This document shows, piece by piece, positions 1-6,360 of a stretch of DNA of 40,474 nucleotides. The translations under genes were made by a program, and so were the position numbers. Source of the stretch: Acidobacteriaceae bacterium (GTDB lineage: Bacteria; Acidobacteriota; Terriglobia; Terriglobales; Acidobacteriaceae); contig JASHQQ010000076.1 of the NCBI GenBank assembly GCA_030039035.1, positions 1 to 40,474 on the forward strand, written 5' to 3'. The notes beneath the pieces were generated by a model. It saw nothing but the letters and a program-made list of their open reading frames with translations. It had not been told where the DNA came from and did no database searches. Position 1 is the stretch's first letter. Every line of letters begins with the position of its first letter.

Positions 1-1478
1 TCCTTGCCCAGGCCGGCGTGGCCAGCCGCCGCCACGCCGAGGAACTGATCGCCGCCGGCCGCGTTCAGGTAAATGGCCAGGTTGTGGCAACGCTTGGCAG
101 CAAGGCCGATCCGGCGCGCGATCACATTCGCGTCGACGGCAAGCTCATCCACAGCGCCGAGCGGCTGCGCTACTTCATGCTCAACAAGCCCAAGGGCTTC
201 GTCACCACGGTGAGCGACCCCGAAGGCCGGCCCACGGTGATGCAGTTCTTCGCCAAAACGCACGAACGCCTCTATCCTGTCGGCCGCCTCGACTACCAGA
301 GCGAAGGCCTGCTGCTGGTCACCAACGACGGCGAGCTGGCCAACCGGCTCACGCGCGCCGCCTCCGGTGTGGAGAAGACGTATCTGGTGAAGGTCAGTGG
401 CCGGCCCACGGCCGCCGGGCTCGACGCGCTGCGCCATGGCGTGGCTATCGATCGCGGCCTGCCCGGCACATCGCGGGTCGGGACGGCGCCGGCGCGTGTC
501 CGCGAGGTGCGCAAAGGCAGCAATCCGTGGTTTGAAGTTGTGCTCATCGAAGGCCGCAACCGCGAGCTGCGCAAGATGTTCCAGGAGATCGGCCACTTCG
601 TTGAAAAGATTCGCCGCGTGGGCTACGGACCTCTCGTGCTCGACCTCGAGCCGGGCCGGATGCGCGAATTGACGGCGGAAGAGATCGCAGCCCTGCGCCG
701 CGCTGCCGATGGCAAACGGGCCCCGATGCAAACGAAGAGCGAATTCCGGCGCGATCGCGGAAGCGATCGCAAAAGAGATCACCTGGGCGAGCGCAGACGC
801 GACGGTGAAGTCGAGCGTCGAAGAGAGCAGAGACCTCGGCCCGGAAGGTGGGACGGGCAGGCCGCAGAGAAGCCCGGTTCGCGAGAAGTTTTGAAAGGGC
901 CCGGCTTGCCGGGGTCCCCAACGACAGGTCCTCGTCGTTGGGGTGGCTTGAGCCGTGCCGAAAAGCGCCCTTCTTTTTCACCTTCTTCGCGGGCTTCAGC
1001 CCGCGAAGGACCCGATCGACGCGACAGGCCGGCCGGGTATCATGCCGGCGCTTCAACGCCTCGCGAAAGCGGCGGCGCGCGTCCCGGCAGGGGGCGTCGC
1101 ATAACGCCGGGATCCGAGGAGGGCCGCGAATTCGCCTCCAGGCCGCGCGGCAATGAGGGCCGAGGCGATTGGCGCGCGCGAAATGACCGCAGGCGGCCGG
1201 GATCGACCGCGAGCGGGTTCAGGAACTCGCCTGCCGGACCGGCGCGGCGAGGAGCCGGTGCGAATTCACCCCGATTCGAATCGCGGGATGAGCGTCGGGG
1301 CGGTCAGCCCACTCGCGGACGTGATCGATTCGCCCCCGGCGCGGGAGCTCCGGGCCGGTATCGAGGCGAAAACGCGCGCGGATCGGCGCCGGGCAAGGAT
1401 CGGAGGCAGGGACATCCTGCCACTGGCAGTCGCCGCGACCACAAGCGTTCCGGCAGAGGCCGGCAGGACCGGCATTAG
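1..1478 (+). CDS. rluB: rRNA pseudouridine synthase (RluB/RsuA family), 5'-truncated, with long basic tail
   Basis: Isomerises a uridine in rRNA to pseudouridine. The reading frame is open from base 3 and begins inside an S4 RNA-binding domain (AGVASRRHAEELI, then GRVQVNG), so the true start lies before the window; the GTG at 18 is internal to the domain. The catalytic domain follows, with the family motif GRLDYQSEGLLLVTNDG holding the catalytic Asp, and ends near base 700 (EIAALRRA). The remaining roughly 250 residues are Arg/Gly/Pro-rich and probably disordered, likely an RNA-binding extension. This tail makes the protein about twice the usual length, and it contains dispersed palindromic repeats read in frame. 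Stop TAG at 1476-1478. The family is certain; the RluB versus RluE/RsuA target is not. Confidence 0.9.
   Translation, partial: LAQAGVASRRHAEELIAAGRVQVNGQVVATLGSKADPARDHIRVDGKLIHSAERLRYFMLNKPKGFVTTVSDPEGRPTVMQFFAKTHERLYPVGRLDYQSEGLLLVTNDGELANRLTRAASGVEKTYLVKVSGRPTAAGLDALRHGVAIDRGLPGTSRVGTAPARVREVRKGSNPWFEVVLIEGRNRELRKMFQEIGHFVEKIRRVGYGPLVLDLEPGRMRELTAEEIAALRRAADGKRAPMQTKSEFRRDRGSDRKRDHLGERRRDGEVERRREQRPRPGRWDGQAAEKPGSREVLKGPGLPGSPTTGPRRWGGLSRAEKRPSFSPSSRASAREGPDRRDRPAGYHAGASTPRESGGARPGRGRRITPGSEEGREFASRPRGNEGRGDWRARNDRRRPGSTASGFRNSPAGPARRGAGANSPRFESRDERRGGQPTRGRDRFAPGAGAPGRYRGENARGSAPGKDRRQGHPATGSRRDHKRSGRGRQDRH
916..943. repeat. Perfect 10-bp inverted repeat inside rluB tail
   Basis: CCCCAACGAC (916-925) and GTCGTTGGGG (934-943) are perfect complements around an 8-nt loop. 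The hairpin lies in the low-complexity coding tail of the pseudouridine synthase, directly before the two-palindrome repeat at 941-1010. It looks like a dispersed palindromic element that has been translated, not a terminator, since no T tract follows. Confidence 0.7.
941..1010 (+). repeat. Two-palindrome dispersed repeat, copy 1 (in coding sequence)
   Basis: Module 1 (943-959, GGCTTGAGCCGTGCC core) is followed 45 bp on, centre to centre, by module 2, GCGGGCTTCAGCCCGC (989-1004), whose palindrome extends to 985-1008. The same two modules in the same order and spacing occur at 30411-30490 and, inverted, at 37390-37470. Here the repeat is translated in the rluB tail, module 2 giving the residues SRASAREG. 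Confidence 0.7.
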
Positions 1479-1692
1479 TTCGGATGCTCCATCCTTGCGG
1501 CGGCTTTGTTCTTGCCGCAAGGGCGGGATGAGCTGAATCACGCGGCGATCGAAACTGCAGAACTGTCCAGGCAAGCGCGCGGAAGGCGCGGCGGTTGTCG
1601 GCCACGTGCCTCGGCGCGGGGCCCCGGGTGTTCACAAAAGAGCTGATGGTCCCGCAGGTAGCCTCGATTGGCTCGGTGGATGCAGGAAAAAA

Positions 1693-1708
1693 GCAACCAA
1701 AAGGTTGC
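1693..1708. promoter_or_regulatory. Operator O1, GCAACC-N4-GGTTGC
   Basis: A perfect 6-bp inverted repeat with a 4-bp spacer overlaps the candidate -35 hexamer. An identical-arm site lies 42 bp downstream (about four helical turns). The likely ligand is the ArsR-family repressor encoded by the second gene of the operon. Confidence 0.7.
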
Positions 1709-1734
1709 GCAAAGCGGCGCTCTTCGGCTAATAT
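1705..1734 (+). promoter_or_regulatory. Candidate promoter of the SRPBCC-arsR operon
   Basis: TTGCGC (1705-1710) and TAATAT (1729-1734) are separated by 18 bp, each matching four of six consensus positions. The two operators sit on the -35 element and on the expected start point, the arrangement expected for repression. Start of transcription would be near 1741. Confidence 0.5.
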
Positions 1735-1750
1735 GCAACCAGGAGGTTGC
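1735..1750. promoter_or_regulatory. Operator O2, GCAACC-N4-GGTTGC, overlapping the ribosome binding site
   Basis: The second copy of the inverted repeat has spacer AGGA, so the sequence AGGAGG at 1741-1746 is both part of the operator and the ribosome binding site of the gene starting at 1755. The site also covers the expected transcription start. Confidence 0.7.
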
Positions 1751-1754
1751 GGAA

Positions 1755-2219
1755 ATGGCGGATCGCATCGAAAAGCAAATCGAGCTCGCCGCGCCCGTGG
1801 CGCGGGTGTGGAAGGCGCTGACGGATTACCGCGAGTTCGGGCAATGGTTTCGCGTCGACGTGCAGAATCCCTTCGTGGTGGGGCAGGTTTCGCGGGGCCA
1901 GGTACTTCATCCCGGCTATGAACACGTCGTGTGGGAGGCGACGATCGAAAAGATGGAGCCGGAGCGGCTGCTGGTCTGGCGATGGGCGCATCCCAAATCG
2001 CTCTGCAAAACCGACTACAACCCGGACTACTCCGGAGAGCCCACGACGCTGGTCGAGTTTCGCCTCGAAAAGACCGCGCGCGGCACGCTGCTGACGCTGA
2101 CCGAGTCCGGCTTCGACAAGCTGCCCGAGGACCGGCGGGAGCAAAGGTTCCGCGGCAACGAGGGCGGCTGGGCGCAGCAGATGGAGAACATTCGCCGGTA
2201 TGTCGAGCGCGAATCGTAG
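1755..2219 (+). CDS. SRPBCC / AHSA1-family protein
   Basis: A 154-residue START-like fold protein of the AHSA1 (activator of Hsp90 ATPase homologue) group, which usually binds a hydrophobic ligand; the ligand is unknown. The N-terminal ADRIEKQIELAAPVARVWKALTDYREFGQWF and the later VWEATIEKMEPERLLVWRW are typical of the family. The ATG at 1755 was chosen because AGGAGG lies 8 bases upstream and homologues start here; a longer frame from 1668 would run through the promoter. The gene overlaps the following ArsR regulator by 20 bases, and the pair is a common two-gene unit. Probably derepressed when the regulator leaves the twin operators upstream. Confidence 0.9.
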   Translation: MADRIEKQIELAAPVARVWKALTDYREFGQWFRVDVQNPFVVGQVSRGQVLHPGYEHVVWEATIEKMEPERLLVWRWAHPKSLCKTDYNPDYSGEPTTLVEFRLEKTARGTLLTLTESGFDKLPEDRREQRFRGNEGGWAQQMENIRRYVERES

Positions 2220-2547
2220 ACGCGTCGCGGACCGGTCGAAGTTGCATGCGCCGGTGTTTGCCGCGCTGGGGCATCCGGCGCGGCTGGCGCTGGTGGCCAG
2301 GCTCAGCGGCGGAGAGCCATCCTCCATCTCACGGCTCACCGCCGGTTCGCGGATGACGCGCCAGGCGGTCACCAAGCACCTGCGCGTGCTGGAGGGCGCG
2401 GGGATTGTGCGCTCGAAGCACGCGGGACGGGAGAAGCTTTTCGAGTACGACGCGGCGCCCATCGCCGGGCTGCGCGACTATCTCGATCGCGTGTCGGCGC
2501 AATGGGATCGGACGCTGGCGCGGCTGAAGTCGTTCGTCGAGGAGTGA
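2200..2547 (+). CDS. ArsR-family winged-helix transcriptional repressor
   Basis: A 115-residue winged helix-turn-helix regulator. HAPVFAALGHPARLALVARL forms the first helices; the SISRLTAGSRMTRQAVTKHLRVLEGAGIVRSKHAGREKLFEY stretch is the recognition helix and wing. No cysteine or histidine metal-binding pattern of the metal-sensing members is visible, which fits the non-metal subgroup paired with SRPBCC proteins. It starts inside the SRPBCC gene (20-base overlap), so translation is probably coupled. The likely target is its own promoter through the two GCAACC-N4-GGTTGC sites at 1693-1750. Confidence 0.9.
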   Translation: MSSANRRRVADRSKLHAPVFAALGHPARLALVARLSGGEPSSISRLTAGSRMTRQAVTKHLRVLEGAGIVRSKHAGREKLFEYDAAPIAGLRDYLDRVSAQWDRTLARLKSFVEE

Positions 2548-2640
2548 AACGGCCCGGACCGTTCCGCGTTCGCCAGGGCAGATGCGGAGAAGAACGCGGT
2601 GCCCGGCAGGACAGATGCGTTGTTTGCCGAAGAACGTGAA

Positions 2641-2714
2641 CCGCGGATCCGCTTCGGCTTCGCTCGGGCAGGCTTTCGGCTTCGCCCGCCGCTGGCGGGC
2701 CCGGCTCAGGATGA
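2641..2714 (-). repeat. Dispersed repeat with GTCATCCTGAGCC / GGATCCGCGG ends
   Basis: The segment between arsR and the kinase gene runs from CCGCGGATCC to GGCTCAGGATGAC. Read on the minus strand it has the same ends as the shorter element at 31429-31460. The inside of this copy is longer and carries repeated CTTCGGCTTCG and CCCGCCGCTGGCGGG palindrome pieces. No gene is seen in 2548-2728. Confidence 0.55.
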
Positions 2715-2728
2715 CCGGAGGGATTTTG

Positions 2729-3517
2729 TCACGCCTGGCCGATCAGGCGCAGGATCTCAATGGCGGCGTCGGCAGCGTCTCCACGCTTGCCGGCGTAGCA
2801 TTTCGCCCCGGCCACGGCGCGCTCAAACTGCTCCATCATCCGCGGCGACCGGGCGAGCTCGTGCGGCGTGTTTTCAAGCAAGGCCAGCACGGCCAGGCTC
2901 TGCGCCAGCGGCACAACGTTCCAGCTTTCGCCGGCCTGGTAGTTGAGCAGGAGAATCCAGCCGGGCGGTGCGGGCCCGTCGCCGACCGGGGCGTTCAATT
3001 CGCCGGCCAGCACCGGAACCTGCCTGTCGCCGCCGTCGCGCAGCAGCAGTGGCCGCGGGTACGGATGTACGCGCCCCTCGGGATCGATCAGCGCATATTC
3101 GTCGGAGAAATAGGTCGCTCCCCGCCGCAACAGCTCGGCCACGATCGAGGATTTGCCCGAGTGCGTCATTCCCGGCAGCAGCAGCACGCGCCCGTTGCAC
3201 TGGACCGTGCCGGCGTGCACGGCGCGCAGCGCGGACAACCGCCGGACCACGGCTTCATCGATGGCATGAACGATGTCGGGGACGAGGCCGATGGGCTGCG
3301 GCGCCGAGGCTACCTCTTTGCCGTCCACCGACAACCGGAATGCTTCCCCGGCCCGGCTCACGCGAAGCGCGATGTCGGAGCCGGAGCCCGAAGCATCCGA
3401 TCGCGGAATTGTGGGGAAAATATACCGGTCGAGGACGGCGCAGGATTCGGCGCAATCCGCCGCTGCCTCGATGCAACAGTCGAATGCGCGAACGTGGAAA
3501 CCGGGGGGCAGATTCAA
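2729..3517 (-). CDS. HPr kinase-like serine kinase (HprK-related)
   Basis: A 262-residue protein resembling the C-terminal catalytic domain of HPr kinase. The P-loop GMTHSGKS is at residues 116-123 and a Walker-B-like SDEYALID follows at 138-145; the N-terminal 90 residues are divergent. It belongs to the HprK-like kinases found beside PqqD-domain genes; relatives in lasso peptide clusters phosphorylate a serine of the precursor. The start is TTG at 3517 with AAAGGA 8 bases upstream; the nearby ATG (3522) is out of frame and reads only two codons. It lies last in the minus-strand run after four PqqD-domain genes. The substrate is not shown; the Ser-containing tails of those neighbours are candidates. 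Confidence 0.8.
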   Translation of the reverse strand: MNLPPGFHVRAFDCCIEAAADCAESCAVLDRYIFPTIPRSDASGSGSDIALRVSRAGEAFRLSVDGKEVASAPQPIGLVPDIVHAIDEAVVRRLSALRAVHAGTVQCNGRVLLLPGMTHSGKSSIVAELLRRGATYFSDEYALIDPEGRVHPYPRPLLLRDGGDRQVPVLAGELNAPVGDGPAPPGWILLLNYQAGESWNVVPLAQSLAVLALLENTPHELARSPRMMEQFERAVAGAKCYAGKRGDAADAAIEILRLIGQA

Positions 3518-3618
3518 TCCATGGTTCCTTTTGTGCGGATGGAGAAAGCAGGCGCGCGGCCGAAGGCCGGATCTTCCTGTACTTCTTCTCTATTTTACCG
3601 ACCCGGGTTCTCGCGCCA

Positions 3619-4023
3619 TCAACAGACCGCGCAAGGCTTTACCGACGACGCCAACACCGTATGGGCTCGCTGATCGGCGATGGTGAGCGAGACAACAAGC
3701 GGAATGGCGGCCGCGCTCAATCCCGCGATCAGGCGGCGCCGCGTCGTCGAAGGCATTACATCCGATGTCGTCACAAGGTTCTTCTCGCGCAGTTGCGTGA
3801 TCGCCTCTTGGGCCAGCTCGTCGGTGACAAGCGGACCGAAGGTGTGTCGCATCTCCCTGGCCACGCCGGAAAGAGTTGTCGACGAGCCGCAGGCGTCCCA
3901 CGCCGCGCCGGCCGCGGCATTCAGGGCGAAAACCGTCCCGCCGTTACGATCGGTGAAGATTCTCGATCCGTCGGGAAGCCGGGTTACGATGAGACCGTCT
4001 GGATTCACCCGCTCGACTTGCAT
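3619..4023 (-). CDS. PqqD-domain protein with C-terminal twin-arginine hydrophobic segment, paralogue 1
   Basis: 134 residues. Residues 1-85 form a PqqD-type winged-helix (RiPP recognition element) domain: LPDGSRIF, TVFALNAAAGAAWDAC, then LREKNLV. Residues 93-114 (STTRRRLIAGLSAAAIPLVVSL) look like a Tat or membrane segment, followed by TIADQRAHTVLASS and the short tail VKPCAVC. The start was set at MQVERVN by alignment with the other three copies; the frame is open further upstream. It is about 85% identical to paralogue 2, with only one difference in residues 92-132 before the tails diverge. A secreted or membrane-held substrate of the neighbouring kinase is possible; function unknown. Confidence 0.75.
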   Translation of the reverse strand: MQVERVNPDGLIVTRLPDGSRIFTDRNGGTVFALNAAAGAAWDACGSSTTLSGVAREMRHTFGPLVTDELAQEAITQLREKNLVTTSDVMPSTTRRRLIAGLSAAAIPLVVSLTIADQRAHTVLASSVKPCAVC

Positions 4024-4113
4024 CTCGCTCACGCTTTCTTGTCGATAGAGTCTCGATCGATTACAGATCAGCTTCCCCGTCTGCCCGAGGTCCCTATGCA
4101 TCGGGCCTTTGGT

Positions 4114-4530
4114 TTACTTGCATGGAATGGCGGTTGCGCAGGGCTTCACCGAAGACGCCAAAACCGAATGGGCGCGCTGATCGGCAATGGTGAGCGAGAC
4201 GACAAGCGGAATGGCGGCCGCGCTCAATCCCGCGATCAGGCGGCGCCGGGTCGTCGAGGGCGCCACATCCGATGTCGTCACAAGGTTCTTCTCGCGCAGT
4301 TGCGCGATCGCCTCGTGGGCCAGCTCTTCGGTGACCTGCGGATCGAATGTGCGCCGCATCTCTTTGGCCACGCCCGAGAGAGTCGTCGGGCAGCCGCAGG
4401 CGTCCCATGCCGCGCCCGCCGCGGCATTCAGTGCGAATACCGTCCCGCTCTTCGGGTCCGTGAAGATCCTCGATCCGTCGGGCAGCCGATTTATGTTGAA
4501 GACATCTGAATTTACCCGCTCGACTTGCAT
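4114..4530 (-). CDS. PqqD-domain protein with twin-arginine hydrophobic segment, paralogue 2
   Basis: 138 residues with the same plan: a PqqD domain (LPDGSRIF, TVFALNAAAGAAWDACG, TTLSGVAKEMR, LREKNLV), TTRRRLIAGL plus a hydrophobic stretch, ADQRAHS, and a tail ending KPCATAIPCK with two cysteines. The start at 4530 (MQVERVN) has GGAAGG about 10 bases upstream; an in-frame ATG at 4554 would add eight residues not shared with the paralogues. It and paralogue 1 are a recent tandem duplication, offset 507 bp. A perfect TATAAT lies about 48 bases upstream on this strand, so this gene, paralogue 1 and the kinase could be transcribed separately from the rest. Confidence 0.75.
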   Translation of the reverse strand: MQVERVNSDVFNINRLPDGSRIFTDPKSGTVFALNAAAGAAWDACGCPTTLSGVAKEMRRTFDPQVTEELAHEAIAQLREKNLVTTSDVAPSTTRRRLIAGLSAAAIPLVVSLTIADQRAHSVLASSVKPCATAIPCK

Positions 4531-4577
4531 CAGGCCCACACCTTCCAATCGCATCCTATCGACGGCTCAAAGACAGA

Positions 4578-4583
4578 ATTATA
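4578..4583 (-). promoter_or_regulatory. Consensus -10 hexamer TATAAT upstream of PqqD paralogue 2
   Basis: On the minus strand TATAAT is a perfect match to the sigma-70 -10 element, 47 bases before the start at 4530. No good -35 hexamer is visible at 16-18 bp. The 262-bp gap 4531-4792 between paralogues 3 and 2 holds no other recognisable feature. Confidence 0.4.
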
Positions 4584-4792
4584 GCTGCTTAACGTTGAGT
4601 CATTCGTGCAGAGCGATCAAGGTTTCGTTCGTAACCATGAGCGCCATTCTGGTAACGCGCTTCCCCGTGTTCTCCAGAAATCCCGATGGCGGCTCAGTTC
4701 CGGTGATCGCTTTGTCGCGCGGAAGTCCCCATTGCCCGAATCATTCTCGTCGATTCGTGACGCGGCTCGCGGAATCGGGCAGCCTTTGAAAG

Positions 4793-5245
4793 CTACCACC
4801 ACCGGTGGGGCGGAGGCCACGACGGCTTCGGCGTGGGCCGGTGGCCCAACTGGGACGAGGATGCATTTCCGGCGTAAGCCTTCTGATCCGCCATCGTGAG
4901 CGACGCGACGAGGGGAAGAGCCAGGGTCGCGCCCAGCGAACCGACCACGCGCCGCCGCGTGATCGGCTGAGCGCCGCCGGAAGATCGCACCAGCTTCTTG
5001 TCTTCGAGTTCCGCGATCGCCGCCCTGGCCAGTTCACCCGCCACTTGCGGATCGAGCGTGCCCTGGAGCTGCTCCGCAATTGCCGAGAGCGTCGTCGACT
5101 CCCGGCACGCATCCCAGGCAACGCCGGCCACGGCATTCAAGGCAAAAACCGTCCCGTTCGCCGAGTCGACGAGGACTCTGGAACCATCCGGAAGCTGATT
5201 TACGACAAGGGGACTGGGATTTGTACGCTCTATCCTGATATCCAT
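4793..5245 (-). CDS. PqqD-domain protein with twin-arginine hydrophobic segment, paralogue 3
   Basis: 150 residues. The PqqD domain carries LPDGSRVLVD, TVFALNAVAGVAWDACRESTTLSAIAEQL and LEDKKLV. The segment ITRRRVVGSLGATLALPLVASLTMADQKAYA follows and is the most Tat-like, with A-Y-A before GNASSSQ. The tail is rich in Ser, Pro, His and Trp and ends WPPPHRWW, with no cysteine. The start MDIRIERTN at 5245 was chosen by alignment; the same frame is open to 5476 but that extension has no family resemblance. More distant from paralogues 1 and 2 than they are from each other. Function unknown; the tail is unlike any other copy. Confidence 0.75.
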   Translation of the reverse strand: MDIRIERTNPSPLVVNQLPDGSRVLVDSANGTVFALNAVAGVAWDACRESTTLSAIAEQLQGTLDPQVAGELARAAIAELEDKKLVRSSGGAQPITRRRVVGSLGATLALPLVASLTMADQKAYAGNASSSQLGHRPTPKPSWPPPHRWW

Positions 5246-5271
5246 TTTCTTTTTAGGGGCCCGTATATCTA

Positions 5272-5619
5272 TCAGCCGGATTCTTGAAGAACCCGGTCTT
5301 GCCCCAGAAGAATCGATTCCGGTGCATAGAGCAAGATTTCCCGGGTAACGGTGGATCCAGCGCGCCAGTAACCGCAAGAAAAGCAATCCACCTTGGCGCG
5401 CCCGCGAATGCGGAGCGGAATGTCCCCATCGAGCAGCAAGACAACGGTGCTTCGCGCCGATTGCAAGCCGTTGCAATGGGTCGATCGAGGGTTGGCCTCA
5501 ACAGGGCTCGCGAAACACTGGAGGGGCGTGTTCCGCCCCAGGCGGCCCACCGCGGCGAGCCACCTGAAGCGGACACAAATTACCCGGCGTATTCCGAGAC
5601 GCTTTGCCAGAACGGTCAC
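5272..5619 (-). CDS. Hypothetical 115-residue protein overlapping the stop of PqqD paralogue 4
   Basis: Starts at GTG 5619-5617, so that GTGA joins it to the TGA stop of paralogue 4 (5618-5616), the layout of a translationally coupled pair. The product is basic and cysteine-containing, with STVVLLLDGDIPLRIRGRA and FSCGYWRAG near the middle and ILLYAPESILLGQ near the end. I recognise no family. It fills the otherwise unexplained 370-bp gap between paralogues 4 and 3, and an alternative frame (5253-5576) looks less protein-like. It could be an unrecognised component of the system, a gene remnant or a chance frame. Confidence 0.35.
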   Translation of the reverse strand: MTVLAKRLGIRRVICVRFRWLAAVGRLGRNTPLQCFASPVEANPRSTHCNGLQSARSTVVLLLDGDIPLRIRGRAKVDCFSCGYWRAGSTVTREILLYAPESILLGQDRVLQESG

Positions 5620-6089
5620 GGCCCCGGTGGAGGTCCCCCTGGAGGTGGCGGAGGAGGAGGCGGCGGCGGCGGCGGTGGAGGAGGTGGTGGCGGAGGCGGT
5701 GGGATGCGCCCCGTCCCTGAACCGGTGTTCTGGGCGTATGCCCTCTGATCGGCCAGCGTTAACGAAACCACCATCGGCAGCGCCGCCGCGGCGCCCAGGC
5801 GGCCGAGAAACTGCCGGCGTGTCGTTTGCGAAGTCCTGACGAGCTTCTTTTCCTCGAGTTCCACGATGGCCCGCTCGGCAAGCTCCTCCGTCGTGGCTGG
5901 ATCGAACGAGCGCCGCATGTGCTGCGTAACGCCGGAAAGCGTGGTCGGCTCGCTGCACGCGTCCCATGCTGCTCCGGCCGTTGCATTCAGGGCATACACG
6001 GTCTCGGTGGCGGGATCGACAATGACCCTTGAGCCATCGGGAAGCTTGTTTACGACCAAGGCATTGGAATTCGTGCATTCTATCTGCAT
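5616..6089 (-). CDS. PqqD-domain protein with twin-arginine segment and polyproline tail, paralogue 4
   Basis: 157 residues; first gene of the minus-strand run. Residues 1-85 form the PqqD domain (KLPDGSRVIVD, TVYALNATAGAAWDACSEPTTLSGV, LEEKKLV). TTRRQFLGRLGAAAALPMVVSL at 89-110 matches a Tat signal motif, with A-Y-A at 117-119 as a possible cleavage site, then QNTGSGTGRI, 21 consecutive prolines and GGPPPGP. A Tat-like segment in the middle of a protein, behind a globular domain, is unusual. Polyproline of this length should stall ribosomes and need EF-P. The ATG at 6089 is preceded by the weak purine run AAGAAAGAG. An inverted repeat lies 70 bp upstream (6159-6174). Confidence 0.78.
   Translation of the reverse strand: MQIECTNSNALVVNKLPDGSRVIVDPATETVYALNATAGAAWDACSEPTTLSGVTQHMRRSFDPATTEELAERAIVELEEKKLVRTSQTTRRQFLGRLGAAAALPMVVSLTLADQRAYAQNTGSGTGRIPPPPPPPPPPPPPPPPPPPPPGGPPPGP
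5640..5702 (-). repeat. Trinucleotide CCN tract encoding 21 prolines
   Basis: The 63 bases are 21 consecutive CCN codons on the minus strand (CCG, CCT, CCA mixed), reading as GGN on the plus strand. The mixed third bases limit, but do not exclude, slippage. The tract lies 21 bases from the stop of PqqD paralogue 4. Confidence 0.9.
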
Positions 6090-6158
6090 AACGAGTCTCT
6101 TTCTTACACTAACTGGCTCGATTTAGCCGCAGGGACACGTCGAGTTGGTCCCCACGTT

Positions 6159-6174
6159 CGCATTGTGCAATGCG
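6159..6174. promoter_or_regulatory. Inverted repeat CGCATTG-TG-CAATGCG between divergent transcription units
   Basis: Perfect 7-bp arms around a 2-bp centre lie 70 bp before the start of the PqqD run and about 44 bp before the candidate promoter of the divergent nucleotidyltransferase gene. A shared operator is an inference from position and symmetry; no regulator gene sits beside it. Confidence 0.4.
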
Positions 6175-6217
6175 CTTCGCGTGTTATGACAGAATCTTCT
6201 GATGAATCAGCCACTTT

Positions 6218-6245
6218 TTGGTAATCTCAAGACGCGGTTTATAGT
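6218..6245 (+). promoter_or_regulatory. Candidate promoter for the nucleotidyltransferase gene
   Basis: TTGGTA (6218-6223) and TATAGT (6240-6245) are 16 bp apart, matching four and five of six consensus bases. If used, the transcript would begin near 6252 and carry a leader of about 290 bases before the ATG at 6545. Apart from this site, the repeat at 6159-6174 and the hairpin at 6341-6360, the 455-bp gap 6090-6544 shows nothing I recognise. Confidence 0.45.
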
Positions 6246-6340
6246 AACCGCTCCGTTTCGTCACACTCGAATGGTGTCCATCCACTTCAGTGAGGCTTCT
6301 CCGCGGGTTCTGTCCAGGTTGGGTCGGGGCGCAAGGAATT

Positions 6341-6360
6341 GGAAGGCAAACAAGCCTTCC
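6341..6360. other. Leader hairpin GGAAGGC-N6-GCCTTCC
   Basis: A perfect 7-bp stem with loop AAACAA lies in the presumed 5' leader of the nucleotidyltransferase gene, 185 bases before its start codon. No T tract follows, so it does not look like an intrinsic terminator. Confidence 0.35.

Noticed and set aside
5253..5576. Alternative 107-residue minus-strand frame in the gap between PqqD paralogues 4 and 3
   Set aside because: Basic, Pro/Arg-rich composition, no ribosome binding site, runs over the coupled frame at 5272-5619 and toward the start of paralogue 3.
5616..5748. Polyglycine plus-strand frame opposite the polyproline tract
   Set aside because: It is the complement of a CCN tract in a gene with a recognisable domain; the plus-strand frame has no domain and no ribosome binding site.
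2729..6089. Lasso peptide cluster
   Set aside because: No asparagine-synthetase-like cyclase, B2 protease or precursor with the usual leader is present; only the PqqD and kinase elements are shared.
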